The translations under genes were made by a program, and so were the position numbers. A DNA stretch of 64,000 nucleotides from Streptomyces sp. NBC_01754 (GTDB taxonomy: Bacteria; Actinomycetota; Actinomycetes; Streptomycetales; Streptomycetaceae), in NCBI RefSeq assembly GCF_035918015.1, contig NZ_CP109132.1, positions 6,882,001-6,946,000 on the forward strand, given 5' to 3'. The notes below the pieces were generated by a model. That model had not been told where the DNA came from and did no database searches. It saw only the letters and a program-made list of their open reading frames with translations. Of the stretch, positions 1-9,199 are shown piece by piece (position 1 is the first letter of the stretch; each line of letters starts with the position of its first letter).

Positions 1-1
1 C

Positions 2-337
<336 letters not shown>

Positions 338-440
338 CGCAGCGCCGCGCGGAGGCGGCCTCCTGGCCCGGTCGGCCGTCGGTCCGCCCCCGGAGCGTCC
401 CGCACCCACGACGAAGCGACCCCCACTCCCAGGAGACGCT

Positions 441-1682
441 GTGACCGCCGACAGACAGCCTTCCCTCCGCGCGAGACTCCGCTCGCTCCGTCCCGTGGCC
501 TTCGGCGCGGAGCCTGACGGGGCACGGATGGAGCGCATCCGCAGCTCGCCGCATTTCGCCGACGGTGTGTTCCGGAACCCGGTGGAGGCGGAGATCCGCC
601 CCTCCGGCTCCATGCTCGACTTCGCCAAGGTCTACTTCCGCAAGGAGGAGAGGGCCCGCAGGGCACCGAGCGGAGTCGTCCCGGTCCACGCGACGACCGT
701 GGCCGACCTGGCCGAGCCGCCCGCCACGGGTCTGCGGCTGACCTGGCTCGGGCACTCCAGCGTGCTCGCCGAGATCGACGGCGCGCGGGTACTGTTCGAC
801 CCTGTGTGGGGCGAACGCTGCTCGCCGTTCTCGTTCGCCGGGCCCAAGCGCCTGCATCCCGTGCCCCTGCCGCTCGCCGCGCTCGGCTCCGTCGACGTCG
901 TCGTCATCTCGCACGACCACTACGACCACCTCGACCTGCCGACGATCAGGGCCCTGGCGGGCAGCGGCACGGTCTTCGCGGTGCCGCTCGGGGTCGGTGC
1001 CCATCTGGAGCACTGGGGCATCGCGCCCGGCCGGATCCATGAGCTCGACTGGCACGAGAGCGCGCACGTCGCCGGGATCACCCTGACGGCCACTCCGGCC
1101 CGGCACTTCTGCGGTCGCGCCCTGCGTAACCAGCAGCACACCCTCTGGGCGTCCTGGGTGGCCGCCGGACCCGACCACCGCGTCTACCACAGCGGGGACA
1201 CGGGCTACTTCTCCGGCTTCCAGGACATAGGCGCCGAGCACGGCCCCTTCGACGCGACCATGGTCCAGATCGGGGCGTACTCGACCAACTGGCCACAGGA
1301 GCGCAGGCACGGCCGGCCTGATCCGGGACCCTGGCCCGATATCCACATGAGTCCGGACGAGGGCGTCAGGGCGCACCTCGACCTCCAGGGCGGTGATCCG
1401 GCCGCGGGCGTCATGCTGCCGATCCACTGGGGCACGTTCAATCTCGCCCTCCACCCGTGGGCCGAGCCCGCCGAGTGGTCCATGCGGGCGATGGCGGCCG
1501 TCGGGGCGACGATGGCGGCCCCCCGGCCGGGGGAGCCCTTCGAGCCCACCGAACCGCAGCCGGTCGAGCCGTGGTGGCGAGCCGTCGCCGAGGAGCCGGC
1601 CGCCGGCTGGGGCCACTGGCCGCCGGTGCACGTGCCGCTTCCACGGCACACCGCAAGCGGCGACCTGGTGGCCGACGCCTGA
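441..1682 (+). CDS. MBL-fold metal-dependent hydrolase (NAPE-PLD-like)
   Basis: A 413-residue metallo-beta-lactamase-fold hydrolase. The metal-binding motif SHDHYDHLD is present (H158, H160, D162, H163), with later metal ligands in PARHFCGR, HSGDTGYF and LPIHWGTFNL. The layout (long N-terminal arm with VFRNP, LTWLGHSS, FDPVWGERCSP) matches the NAPE-PLD/UlaG-like branch, which hydrolyses phosphodiester or lactone bonds. The GTG at 441 is chosen because AGGAGA lies 5 bases upstream; in-frame codons back to 234 overlap the preceding gene and lack a ribosome site. No signal peptide, so cytoplasmic. Substrate unknown. It converges on the glycosyltransferase gene, with the stop codons 3 bases apart. 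Confidence 0.9.
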   Translation: MTADRQPSLRARLRSLRPVAFGAEPDGARMERIRSSPHFADGVFRNPVEAEIRPSGSMLDFAKVYFRKEERARRAPSGVVPVHATTVADLAEPPATGLRLTWLGHSSVLAEIDGARVLFDPVWGERCSPFSFAGPKRLHPVPLPLAALGSVDVVVISHDHYDHLDLPTIRALAGSGTVFAVPLGVGAHLEHWGIAPGRIHELDWHESAHVAGITLTATPARHFCGRALRNQQHTLWASWVAAGPDHRVYHSGDTGYFSGFQDIGAEHGPFDATMVQIGAYSTNWPQERRHGRPDPGPWPDIHMSPDEGVRAHLDLQGGDPAAGVMLPIHWGTFNLALHPWAEPAEWSMRAMAAVGATMAAPRPGEPFEPTEPQPVEPWWRAVAEEPAAGWGHWPPVHVPLPRHTASGDLVADA

Positions 1683-1685
1683 CCC

Positions 1686-2792
1686 CTACGACGGCCGCCC
1701 GGAGGTGCGCAGCAGCGCCTCCAGCGGTCGTACGCCCTCGCCCGAGAAGAGACCGGAAGCCGTCGCCACCCGCCGGTCCCGTGCCGGTCCCGGCCGGGTC
1801 AGGACGTCCAGGGTCCGCACCAGCGTTCCGGGGTCCGGCGCGTGGTCGGCGAGGCCGAGTTCCGCCATCCTTTCGGCCCCCTCCCGGCCGTGCCCCGGAA
1901 CGGTGCGGTAGCTGACGACCGGCACACCGCAGGCCATGGCCTCGAGCGCAGTCTGACCTGCGGCGTTGTCGATGAGCGCGCGGGAGGCGGACAGCAGCCC
2001 CGGCATGTCGTCGACCCAGCCCATGGCGTGCTCGGGCGCGCCGCGTGAAGCCTCCCGGAGCAGCCGTGTGTTCCTCCCGCAGAGTACGACCGGCCGGTAG
2101 CCGGCCGAGGCCACCAGCCGTGCCGTCCCCGCCACGTCGGCCCCGGCACCCCAGGCCCCCGTCGAGATCAGCACCGGAGGGCGGTCCGGCGGACCGAGCC
2201 GCCGCCGCCAGTCCTCTGCCGTGGGCGCGGGGCCGTGGAACCTCGGAGCCACCATGGCGCCGGAGGCCACGGCCGGGCGGCGCACCGCCCGGCCGACCTC
2301 CAGGGCGAGGGCGGGAGTGAGGCACAGATGGACGTCGTTCCCCGGATGCAGCCACTGGCGGTGGACGGCGAAATCGGTGACGACCACGGCACTCGGGACA
2401 CCGAGCGCGCCCCGGGCGCGGAGCCTGCCCGTGAGCTGGGCGGCCAGGTGGAAGACCGGCACGACCACGTCCGGCCGCAACCGCGCCACGAGTCCCAGCA
2501 GCCGGCGCTCCGCGAGTGCGGCCAGCGGGGCGCTGCCGGGTCTGGGCCCGTCCCCGGCGCGGAAGAACGCCGCGTACAGCCCCGCGTAGACGGCGGGGGC
2601 GTGGCAGATGACGGTCCGGTAGAAGACGTTCAGCCCCCGGCCGACACCGGGCGGCAGCAGGTCGAGGACGTCGACGGTCCTCGTCCGCGCGCCGCCGGCC
2701 TCCAGTCGGCGGGCCAGCTCGGCCGCGACCGCGTGGTGGCCCGAACCCATGCCGGCGCTCAGGATCAGGAATCGTCCCTGTACTGCGTTCAT
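1686..2792 (-). CDS. MGDG-synthase-like glycosyltransferase
   Basis: A 368-residue GT-B-type glycosyltransferase of the monogalactosyldiacylglycerol-synthase/MurG-like superfamily. The N-terminus has the glycine-rich acceptor-side loop (SAGMGSGHHAVA, residues ~12-23); the C-terminal half carries the donor-binding region with GWVDDMPGLLSASRALI and AAGQTALEAMACGVPVV, typical of UDP-sugar binding. Such enzymes glycosylate diacylglycerol or another lipid at the membrane face. ATG at 2792 is chosen because family homology starts there; about 69 upstream codons run through the promoter region. It is divergent from an SDR/transporter/deacetylase operon, which suggests one envelope-glycolipid or polysaccharide function. 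Acceptor and sugar are not determined by sequence. Confidence 0.85.
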   Translation of the reverse strand: MNAVQGRFLILSAGMGSGHHAVAAELARRLEAGGARTRTVDVLDLLPPGVGRGLNVFYRTVICHAPAVYAGLYAAFFRAGDGPRPGSAPLAALAERRLLGLVARLRPDVVVPVFHLAAQLTGRLRARGALGVPSAVVVTDFAVHRQWLHPGNDVHLCLTPALALEVGRAVRRPAVASGAMVAPRFHGPAPTAEDWRRRLGPPDRPPVLISTGAWGAGADVAGTARLVASAGYRPVVLCGRNTRLLREASRGAPEHAMGWVDDMPGLLSASRALIDNAAGQTALEAMACGVPVVSYRTVPGHGREGAERMAELGLADHAPDPGTLVRTLDVLTRPGPARDRRVATASGLFSGEGVRPLEALLRTSGRPS

Positions 2793-2992
2793 CGGTTGCG
2801 TGCTCCCGGGCGTCGGCAGAGAGTGGGTCCAGTTGTGAGGTCGGTCCGCGGTGGTGGCCGGCGCTGCGATCACCTTTGATGCGGGCTCGGCGGTCCCTGG
2901 GGTATTCCTTACCCGCCCCTCGCCGTTATGTCCCGCATGTCTGACCTCGTGAAGGCGGGCCGCGCCGCACAGAGCCGACACAGGGAGAGGGC

Positions 2993-3808
2993 ATGTCACG
3001 TCTACCGGACACCGCTCACCGCGAGGCGCGGGGCGGCGGGGCGGTCACCGGCCGGAAGGCCCTGGCCGGTGTGGCCCTGGTGACCGGGGCCTCCTCGGGC
3101 ATCGGGGCGGCCGTCTGCCGCCGGATCGCCGCCGAGGAGGGCTGGCGGCTCCTGGTCAGCGGCCGCGACCGGGACCGGCTGGCGAAGGTGGCCGCGTCGA
3201 CGCGCTCGACGGCGCTGCGCGCCGACCTGATGTCCCTCGAGGCCATGGAACGCCTGGTCGACGAAGCCCTGGGAACGGCCGGCCGGGTCGATCTGGTGGT
3301 GGCGTCGGCGGGGATCGGCTGGGCGGGGCCGTTCCTCTCCATGCCCGCGGCCGCCGTCGACCGTGTCCTCACCGTGGACCTGGCGTCCGTCGTCCATCTC
3401 GTACGGCTCCTGCTGCCGCACATGATCGAGGCGGGACGCGGCCACATCGTGCTCGTCGGATCGGTGGCGGGCTCCACGGCCGTCCGCGGGGAGGCGGTCT
3501 ACTCGGCGGCCAAGGCGGCGATCGCCGCATTCGCGGACGCGTTGCGCCAGGAGCTCAGGGGGACGGGTGTGCGCGTCACCCTGGTGGTGCCCGGTGTGGT
3601 CGACACACCGTTCTTCAAGACCCGCGGCATGTCGTACGTACGTTCGTGGCCTCGGGTGATGCCGCCGGAGCGCGTCGCGGACGCCGTCTGGGACGCGGTC
3701 GTCTCCGGCCGCGACGACGTGTACGTACCCGGCTGGCTCCGGGTTCCGGGCATGGTGCGGGCTGTCGCCCCGGGGCTCTACCGCCGACTCGCCGTCCGCT
3801 TCGGCTGA
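2993..3808 (+). CDS. SDR-family NAD(P)-dependent oxidoreductase
   Basis: A 271-residue classical short-chain dehydrogenase. The Rossmann motif TGASSGIG (residues 31-38), the structural ASAGIG motif, a catalytic Ser in VGSVAGS and the Tyr-Lys pair in YSAAK (Y170, K174) are all visible. After the active site comes [11 protein letters not shown], the usual SDR C-terminal segment. ATG 2993 follows a GGGAGAGG ribosome site. It heads an operon with a DMT transporter (8-bp gap) and a polysaccharide deacetylase, and is divergent from a lipid-type glycosyltransferase. The substrate could be a lipid or nucleotide-sugar intermediate; nothing in the sequence fixes it. Confidence 0.88.
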   Translation: MSRLPDTAHREARGGGAVTGRKALAGVALVTGASSGIGAAVCRRIAAEEGWRLLVSGRDRDRLAKVAASTRSTALRADLMSLEAMERLVDEALGTAGRVDLVVASAGIGWAGPFLSMPAAAVDRVLTVDLASVVHLVRLLLPHMIEAGRGHIVLVGSVAGSTAVRGEAVYSAAKAAIAAFADALRQELRGTGVRVTLVVPGVVDTPFFKTRGMSYVRSWPRVMPPERVADAVWDAVVSGRDDVYVPGWLRVPGMVRAVAPGLYRRLAVRFG

Positions 3809-3816
3809 CCCCGGGA

Positions 3817-4740
3817 ATGAACCTGGCCGTGGTGCTGGCGCTGCTGGCCGCACTCGCCAACGGTGCCGCGTCCGTCCTGCAGCGGCGGGCGGTCATGGAA
3901 CAGAGCGAGGCCCGCGACGAGCCGCCGCGCCGGTGGCAGGTACGCAAGGCGATCGCCTGGCTGGTCCGTCTGCTGCGGCGTCCCGTCTGGCTGGCCGGGG
4001 CCGCGGCACTGGGGCTCTCCGCCGCGTTGCAGGCGGGGGCCCTGGCGGTCGGGAGCCTGTCCGTGGTCCAGCCGCTGATGGCGACCGAACTCCTGTTCAC
4101 CCTGTTGCTGGGGACGATCGTCTTCCGGCAACGCCCGGGTGGCCGAACCTGGCTCTCCTTCCTGATGCTCGCGGTGGGACTGGGACTCTTCCTGGGCGCC
4201 GCCGGCCCGTCGACCGGCAACGCGACGGGGCAGGCGGGCGTGTGGCTCCCCGCCGGTCTCTGTGTCGCCGCCGCCGTGGCCGCCCTCGTCGGACTCGGCC
4301 AGGCACTGCGCGGCGCGCCGTCCGCAGCGGTGCTCGGGCTGGCGACCTCCCTCTGTTTCGCCTGCACCGCGGCTCTGGTCAAAGAGGTGACCGGCCGCGT
4401 TTCGGAGGGGGTGGCCGCGGTCCTGGCCACCGGGTACCTCTACGCCGCGTGCGCCGCCGGGCTGCTGAGCCTGCTGCTGCTCCAGAGCACCCTGCGTGCC
4501 GGTTCCCTGGCGGCCTCACAGCCCGCGCTCACCCTCGGGGACGCCCTGGTGAGCGTGGCGCTGGGGAAGGTGCTCTTCGACGAACGGGTCGCCCTGGACA
4601 CGCACCCGGCGCAGGCCGTGCTCGGCGCCTGCCTGCTGGCCGCGGGCACGGTGGGGCTCTCGCTCTCCCCGGCGGTCGCGGGCAACTGGGACGCGACGAC
4701 CAGACCGCCGAGGCCCCCGGCCCGGCGCGGCAACCGATGA
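3817..4740 (+). CDS. DMT-superfamily (EamA-like) membrane transporter
   Basis: A 307-residue polytopic membrane protein with about nine or ten hydrophobic segments, starting with LAVVLALLAALANGAAS. The N-terminal LQRRA motif and the two-fold repeat of small helices fit the drug/metabolite transporter superfamily, close to the actinobacterial group that also resembles NIPA-type carriers. Expected in the plasma membrane; substrate unknown. ATG 3817 lies 8 bases after the SDR stop, so translation is probably coupled; no strong Shine-Dalgarno is seen. A longer frame starting inside the SDR gene was discounted because it overlaps well-conserved SDR sequence. Confidence 0.85.
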   Translation: MNLAVVLALLAALANGAASVLQRRAVMEQSEARDEPPRRWQVRKAIAWLVRLLRRPVWLAGAAALGLSAALQAGALAVGSLSVVQPLMATELLFTLLLGTIVFRQRPGGRTWLSFLMLAVGLGLFLGAAGPSTGNATGQAGVWLPAGLCVAAAVAALVGLGQALRGAPSAAVLGLATSLCFACTAALVKEVTGRVSEGVAAVLATGYLYAACAAGLLSLLLLQSTLRAGSLAASQPALTLGDALVSVALGKVLFDERVALDTHPAQAVLGACLLAAGTVGLSLSPAVAGNWDATTRPPRPPARRGNR

Positions 4741-4770
4741 CGTACGACGACGAGCGGAGACACGATTTCG

Positions 4771-5616
4771 ATGCGTTCCGGCCACCTGGACATTCCTGCG
4801 GTGCTCCGTGCCCCGCTGTCCGCCACCGCCCTGGCGCTCACCGCGCACGTCGCTCCCGCCGGAACCTGGCTGCCGGGACTGCGCCGGACGTTCCTGCCGG
4901 GGCTGGCCGGCCTCGGTGAGCCCGACCACGTCGCCCTGACGTTCGACGACGGCCCCGACCCCCGCTCCACCCCGCGCTTCCTGGAGGTGCTGGACCGGTT
5001 GTCCGTACACGCCACGTTCTTCGTGCTGGGGGAGGGCCTGAGGCGGCACCCCGAGCTCGGCAGCGCCATCGTCCGGCGCGGCCACGAGCTCGCCGTGCAC
5101 GGCTGGACGCACAGCCGTCCCTGGCTGCCCGCTCCCGGGCGGGACCTGCGGGAGATCTCCCGCGCCGCCGAGGAGGTGCGCCGGGTCTCGGGCGTGCGCC
5201 CGCAGTGGTACCGGCCGCCCTACGGAATCCTGACCGGCGGCCGCTGGGCGGCCGCGCTGCGCTGCGGTCTGCGGCCGGTGCTGTGGTCGGCCTGGGGGCG
5301 GGACTGGGCCGCCGACGCGACCCCCGAGGACGTGCTGGCGACCGTGCGCGGCCAGCTGTACGGCGTCGGGGACACGATCCTGCTGCACGACGCCGACCTG
5401 TCGGGCGCGGACCGCTGGCGACCCGCCCTCGCCATGCTTCCGGAACTCGTCGGCGGCCTCCGGGCGGAGGGCCTGACCGTCGGCCCGCTCGCCGACCACG
5501 GTCTGAGACCCGGACGGGGCCGGCGGGTTTCCACGGCGGTCACGGGGCGGAGGCCGGAAGTCACGGGGCGGGCGCCGGCGGGGATCCGGGGCGGTCACGG
5601 GCCGGCCCGCGCCTGA
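4771..5616 (+). CDS. Polysaccharide deacetylase (NodB/CE4 fold)
   Basis: A 281-residue NodB-homology deacetylase. CE4 motifs appear in order: TFDDGPD (motif 1, residues 57-63, with catalytic base and metal Asp), HGWTH (motif 2, metal His pair), RPPYG (motif 3), WSAWGRDW (motif 4) and LLHD (motif 5). CE4 enzymes remove N-acetyl groups from GlcNAc-containing polymers or lipids. No clear cleavable signal is seen, but the first ~45 residues contain a hydrophobic stretch that may anchor or associate with membrane. It is the third gene of the SDR/DMT operon. The last ~35 residues are Arg/Gly-rich low-complexity sequence beyond the catalytic domain. Confidence 0.9.
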   Translation: MRSGHLDIPAVLRAPLSATALALTAHVAPAGTWLPGLRRTFLPGLAGLGEPDHVALTFDDGPDPRSTPRFLEVLDRLSVHATFFVLGEGLRRHPELGSAIVRRGHELAVHGWTHSRPWLPAPGRDLREISRAAEEVRRVSGVRPQWYRPPYGILTGGRWAAALRCGLRPVLWSAWGRDWAADATPEDVLATVRGQLYGVGDTILLHDADLSGADRWRPALAMLPELVGGLRAEGLTVGPLADHGLRPGRGRRVSTAVTGRRPEVTGRAPAGIRGGHGPARA

Positions 5617-5943
5617 CGGTGACGCGCGCCCGCCCGATGCGGTGAGCGTCGTCGGTTCGCACATCTGATGGCGCACCGAGCGCAGGATCGAACAAGGGTC
5701 CGGCCTGGGCCCGACCAGCAATCGGCAGCCCGTGCGAGGAGTCATACCAGAGCGGGACGCCTGGTGGGCAAGTTCGACAACTACGCATCGTGGCCGGGCG
5801 ATTCACGACTACCGTGTGTGGTCGGTGATCAACGATGGGCTCATATCGGTCGAGCCTCCTTGCCGTTGACCCCGCCTGACCGACCACCGTAGGTGTCACC
5901 GCACGAACGCCGATTCCCGGTGCCCCACGTATCGAGGACGATG
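5617..5943. other. Non-coding stretch before the conservon
   Basis: About 327 bases between the deacetylase stop and the chosen start of cvnA. It should hold the conservon promoter. No convincing gene, RNA or long palindrome is seen. In-frame GTG codons exist at 5893 and downstream, but the GAGGA ribosome site at 5934-5938 points to the ATG at 5944. Confidence 0.5.
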
Positions 5944-7779
5944 ATGTCTCAACTTCGCGCACCCACCGCGCGACCGGAGCGCCGAGAAGGCGGGCGGCAC
6001 GGCCGTCCGGGTGGCCGCTCGCAGTCGGCCGTGAGCCGGCCGCGTACCGCGCAGCCCGCCCTCGACACCCCCCTGCGGCCCCAGCTGCTGCGCACGGCGC
6101 TGCTGCCCGCCGTGGCCGCGGTGCTGAGCGGGGCCGCGGCCGTGATCTTCACCATCCGGTTCTCCGGAGTGCGCCCGTCCGGGAGTCTCCTCGCGGCGCT
6201 CGGCGGCTCGGGGGCCTTGGCCGTCGCGGCGGTGGCCGCGGCCTTCCTCGGTGCGCACCGCGTGTCCGCGGCGGTGCTCGACCGCTGCCTCGCCCTGCGG
6301 CGTACGAGTGCCGAGCACCACGCCGAGTTGCAGTGGGCCGTGGAGCGGCTGCGCGACGGCGAGCCCGTACCGGCCCGCCCGTCCGCCCCGGCCGCCGGCC
6401 CGGGAGCGGACGCCTTCGGCCTGCTCGCCCAGGACATGGGCCGCGTGCAGGACAGGGCCGTGACCGCGGTCGTCGAGGCGGCGCAGCTCGGCGTGGGCAC
6501 CGGTGACGAACAGAAGGTCGAGGTGTTCGTCAACCTGGCCCGGCGACTGCAGTCCCTCGTGCACCGGGAGATCCAGATCCTGGACGAACTCGAGCACGAG
6601 GTGGAGGACCCCGACCTCCTCAAGGGCCTCTTCCACGTGGACCACCTCGCCACCCGCATCCGGAGGCACGCCGAGAACCTCGCGGTACTCGGGGGAGCCG
6701 TCTCACGTCGCCAGTGGAGCAGCCCGGTCAGCATGACCGAGGTGCTCCGCTCGGCGGTCGCGGAGGTCGAGCAGTACCCCAGGGTCAAGCTGGTACCGCC
6801 CGTCGACGGCACCCTGCGCGGTCACGCGGTCGCCGACGTCATCCACCTGCTGGCCGAACTCGTCGAGAACGCCACGGTGTTCTCCGCTCCGCACACCCAG
6901 GTCCTGCTGCGCGCCCAGCGGGTGACCGCCGGGCTCGCCCTGGAGGTCGAGGACCGCGGGCTCGGCATGGCCGGGACCGAACAGAAGCGGATGAACGCGC
7001 TGCTGGCCGACCCCGACCAGGTCAAGGTCGCCCATCTGCTGCAGGACGGCCGGATCGGCCTGTTCGTCGTCGCCTCGCTGGCCCGCCGGCACGGTATCGC
7101 CGTACGCCTGCAGAGCAACATCTACGGCGGCACGCAGGCGGTACTCGTACTTCCGCAGGCCCTTCTCGGCATCGACCACGACCCCGAGGCGGAGTCGGGA
7201 ACGGCACCCGGTACCGCATTCGGTACGGCGCCCGGCACGACCGCACCCGCGCAGCCGTCCGGCGCCGTACCCCGTCCCCCCGTCCAGGACGAGGTCCCGA
7301 CCCCACCACCCGCTGTCCGTCCGGTCCCGCCCCCCGCGGACGAACCGTCCGGTGAGCGCCCCGCCGCCGCGACGAGCGCTCCCGGGCGCCCGCGGCTTCC
7401 CCGGCGCAGCAACCAGGAACACCTGGTGCCGCAGCTCAGGGAGGCGCCCGTGCCCCGGGCCGGGGGCGGCGACATCCTGCACGACCCGGGACTGATGGCG
7501 GCCTTCCGCCGTGGCGTCGACCTCGCCGAGGCCCAGTCGGCCGAGGAACCGGTGCCCCCCAGGCCCACCGGGACCGGGGCGGCGCCGTACCCCGGTGCGA
7601 CGGAGGGTCCGCAGAGGCCGACGGCGGCCATCGGTACCCAGCGCACCGGCCAGGGGCTCGCTCCACTGCCGGTCCGCGGCCCGACCGCCGACGCGCCGGG
7701 CGCGCTGCCCGAACCCGGGCGACACGGCCTGCGGCCCCCCGCGGCCGGTCCACGAACCGAGAACACGTACAAGGAGTAG
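5944..7779 (+). CDS. cvnA: Conservon sensor histidine-kinase-like protein CvnA
   Basis: A 611-residue membrane-bound ATP-binding protein heading a conservon. Two adjacent membrane segments (LLPAVAAVLSGAAAVIF and GSGALAVAAVAAAFLGA) are followed by a helical region containing VNLARRLQSLVHREI and DHLATRIRRHAENL, a HATPase domain (ELVENATVFSAP N-box, DRGLGM G1-box, GRIGLFVVASLARRHG G2), then a ~200-residue Pro-rich disordered tail. Short GTAPGTAFGTAPGT repeats occur early in the tail. In Streptomyces conservons CvnA is a GPCR-like switch partner acting on CvnB/C and the small GTPase CvnD at the membrane. Start at ATG 5944 is set by GAGGA five bases upstream. Confidence 0.92.
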   Translation: MSQLRAPTARPERREGGRHGRPGGRSQSAVSRPRTAQPALDTPLRPQLLRTALLPAVAAVLSGAAAVIFTIRFSGVRPSGSLLAALGGSGALAVAAVAAAFLGAHRVSAAVLDRCLALRRTSAEHHAELQWAVERLRDGEPVPARPSAPAAGPGADAFGLLAQDMGRVQDRAVTAVVEAAQLGVGTGDEQKVEVFVNLARRLQSLVHREIQILDELEHEVEDPDLLKGLFHVDHLATRIRRHAENLAVLGGAVSRRQWSSPVSMTEVLRSAVAEVEQYPRVKLVPPVDGTLRGHAVADVIHLLAELVENATVFSAPHTQVLLRAQRVTAGLALEVEDRGLGMAGTEQKRMNALLADPDQVKVAHLLQDGRIGLFVVASLARRHGIAVRLQSNIYGGTQAVLVLPQALLGIDHDPEAESGTAPGTAFGTAPGTTAPAQPSGAVPRPPVQDEVPTPPPAVRPVPPPADEPSGERPAAATSAPGRPRLPRRSNQEHLVPQLREAPVPRAGGGDILHDPGLMAAFRRGVDLAEAQSAEEPVPPRPTGTGAAPYPGATEGPQRPTAAIGTQRTGQGLAPLPVRGPTADAPGALPEPGRHGLRPPAAGPRTENTYKE

Positions 7780-7786
7780 ATCCACC

Positions 7787-8221
7787 ATGACGAGCGAAAT
7801 GCCGGCCGGACAGGTCACGGACCTCGACTGGCTGTTGAGCGGGCTGGTCCAGCGCGTGCCCTATACGCGCAGTGCGGTCCTGCTCTCGGCCGACGGCCTG
7901 GTGAAATCGGTACACGGCATGGACGCCGACAGCGCCGACCACATGGCTGCCCTGGCCGCGGGGCTGTACTCGCTGGGCCGAAGCGCCGGCGCCCGCTTCG
8001 GCGACAACGGCGACGTACGACAGGTCGTGGTCGAACTCGACTCGACGCTCCTGTTCGTCTCGACCGCCGGATCGGGGACGTGCCTCGCCGTGCTCGCCGG
8101 CCGGGAGGCGGACGCCGCCGTGCTGGGGTACGAGATGGCCATGCTGGTCAAGAGCGTCCGGCCCTATCTGATGACGCCCGTCCGGCAGACGGCCGGAGCG
8201 CCGTTCACCCCGGGGCTGTGA
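7787..8221 (+). CDS. cvnB: Roadblock/LC7-domain protein CvnB
   Basis: A 144-residue Roadblock/LC7 protein, the second conservon component. It contains the family core: LDWLLSGLVQRVPYTRSAVLLSADGL is the conserved opening (quoted in parts: LDWLLSGLV then AVLLSADG), followed by HMAALAAGLYSLGR and a C-terminal EMAMLVKSVRPYL helix. Such proteins dimerise and bind small Ras-like GTPases, so it most likely regulates CvnD. ATG 7787 lies 7 bases after the cvnA stop, with AAGGAG overlapping the cvnA end as ribosome site. The next gene starts two bases after its stop, so the unit is translated as an operon. Confidence 0.93.
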   Translation: MTSEMPAGQVTDLDWLLSGLVQRVPYTRSAVLLSADGLVKSVHGMDADSADHMAALAAGLYSLGRSAGARFGDNGDVRQVVVELDSTLLFVSTAGSGTCLAVLAGREADAAVLGYEMAMLVKSVRPYLMTPVRQTAGAPFTPGL

Positions 8222-8223
8222 GG

Positions 8224-8595
8224 ATGCCGGCCCCGCAGGACGGGCCCTTGCTCGACGAGGCGGCCGGCCGGCTCATCCGCCCGTACACCGTGAGCAACGG
8301 CCGGACGCGGCCGACCGCCGAACTCGACCTCCTCTCCCTGATGATGGCCACGGGCATCGAGCCCGACGACCCCCCGGGCCCCGAACACGCCGTGGCCCTG
8401 GACCTGTGCGAGGGCCCGACCACCGTGGCCGAGATCGCCGCTCATCTCCGGCTGCCCGCCGCCATCACCAAGATCCTTCTGTCCGACCTGGTCGACTGCG
8501 GCGCGGTCATCGCGCACGCCCCCGCCTTCCATGACATGCCCACCGACCGATCCCTGCTGGAGGCAGTGCTCGATGGTCTACGACGACAGCTCTGA
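8224..8595 (+). CDS. cvnC: DUF742-family conservon protein CvnC
   Basis: A 123-residue DUF742 protein, third member of the conservon. RLIRPYTVSNGRTRPT and the LDLLSLMMATG stretch are the family signatures; the middle (CEGPTTVAEIAAHLRLPAAITKILLSDL is the helix-turn-helix-like part, cited as TVAEIAAHLRLP and ILLSDLVDCG) resembles a winged-helix fold. Whether it binds DNA or only protein partners is unsettled in the family. It starts 2 bases after cvnB and its 3' end overlaps cvnD by 23 bases, so stoichiometric co-translation is likely. Confidence 0.92.
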   Translation: MPAPQDGPLLDEAAGRLIRPYTVSNGRTRPTAELDLLSLMMATGIEPDDPPGPEHAVALDLCEGPTTVAEIAAHLRLPAAITKILLSDLVDCGAVIAHAPAFHDMPTDRSLLEAVLDGLRRQL

Positions 8596-9199
8596 GCGCA
8601 CCGCAGGCCCGGGATACTTTCCCGTGGCCCTCAAGATCCTGGTCGCGGGCGGTTTCGGCGTCGGCAAAACGACATTCGTGGGCGCCGTCAGCGAGATCGC
8701 GCCGCTGAGCACCGAGGAACTGCTGACCCAGGTCGGCGTGGGAACCGACAGCCTGGACGGTGTCGAGTCCAAGACGGCGACCACCGTGGCCATGGACTTC
8801 GGCCGGATCACCCTCTCCGACCAGCACGTCCTCTACCTGTTCGGCACCCCCGGGCAGGAGCGCTTCTGGTTCATGTGGGACGAGCTCTCCCAGGGAGCAC
8901 TGGGAGCCGTCGTCCTCGCCGACACCCGCCGGCTCACGGAATGCTTCGCCGCCGTCGACTACTTCGAACGGCGCGGCATCGGATTCGTCGTCGCGGTCAA
9001 CGAGTTCGACGGCGCCTACCGCTACGAGCCGGACGAGGTACGGGGAGCCCTGGACCTCGGCCCCGAGGTGCCGGTCGTCCTCTGCGACGCCCGGATCGCC
9101 AGTTCGGGCACCGGCACACTGGTCACCCTGGTACAGCACCTCATCAACGCGACCGCACCGGCCCCCGCGTCCTTCTCCGGGTTCGGGGCCCTTCCATGA
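8573..9199 (+). CDS. cvnD: Ras-like small GTPase CvnD
   Basis: A 208-residue MglA/Ras-like GTPase, the output switch of the conservon. G1/P-loop GGFGVGKT (residues 26-33), a T-rich switch I with KTATTVAMDFGRI, G3 GTPGQERF, and a G4-like VNEFD are present. G4 reads NEFD instead of the usual NKxD, a substitution common in conservon GTPases that could lower guanine affinity. ATG 8573 lies inside cvnC; the next gene overlaps its stop as ATGA. Acts in the cytoplasm or at the membrane with CvnA-C. Confidence 0.93.
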   Translation: MVYDDSSERTAGPGYFPVALKILVAGGFGVGKTTFVGAVSEIAPLSTEELLTQVGVGTDSLDGVESKTATTVAMDFGRITLSDQHVLYLFGTPGQERFWFMWDELSQGALGAVVLADTRRLTECFAAVDYFERRGIGFVVAVNEFDGAYRYEPDEVRGALDLGPEVPVVLCDARIASSGTGTLVTLVQHLINATAPAPASFSGFGALP

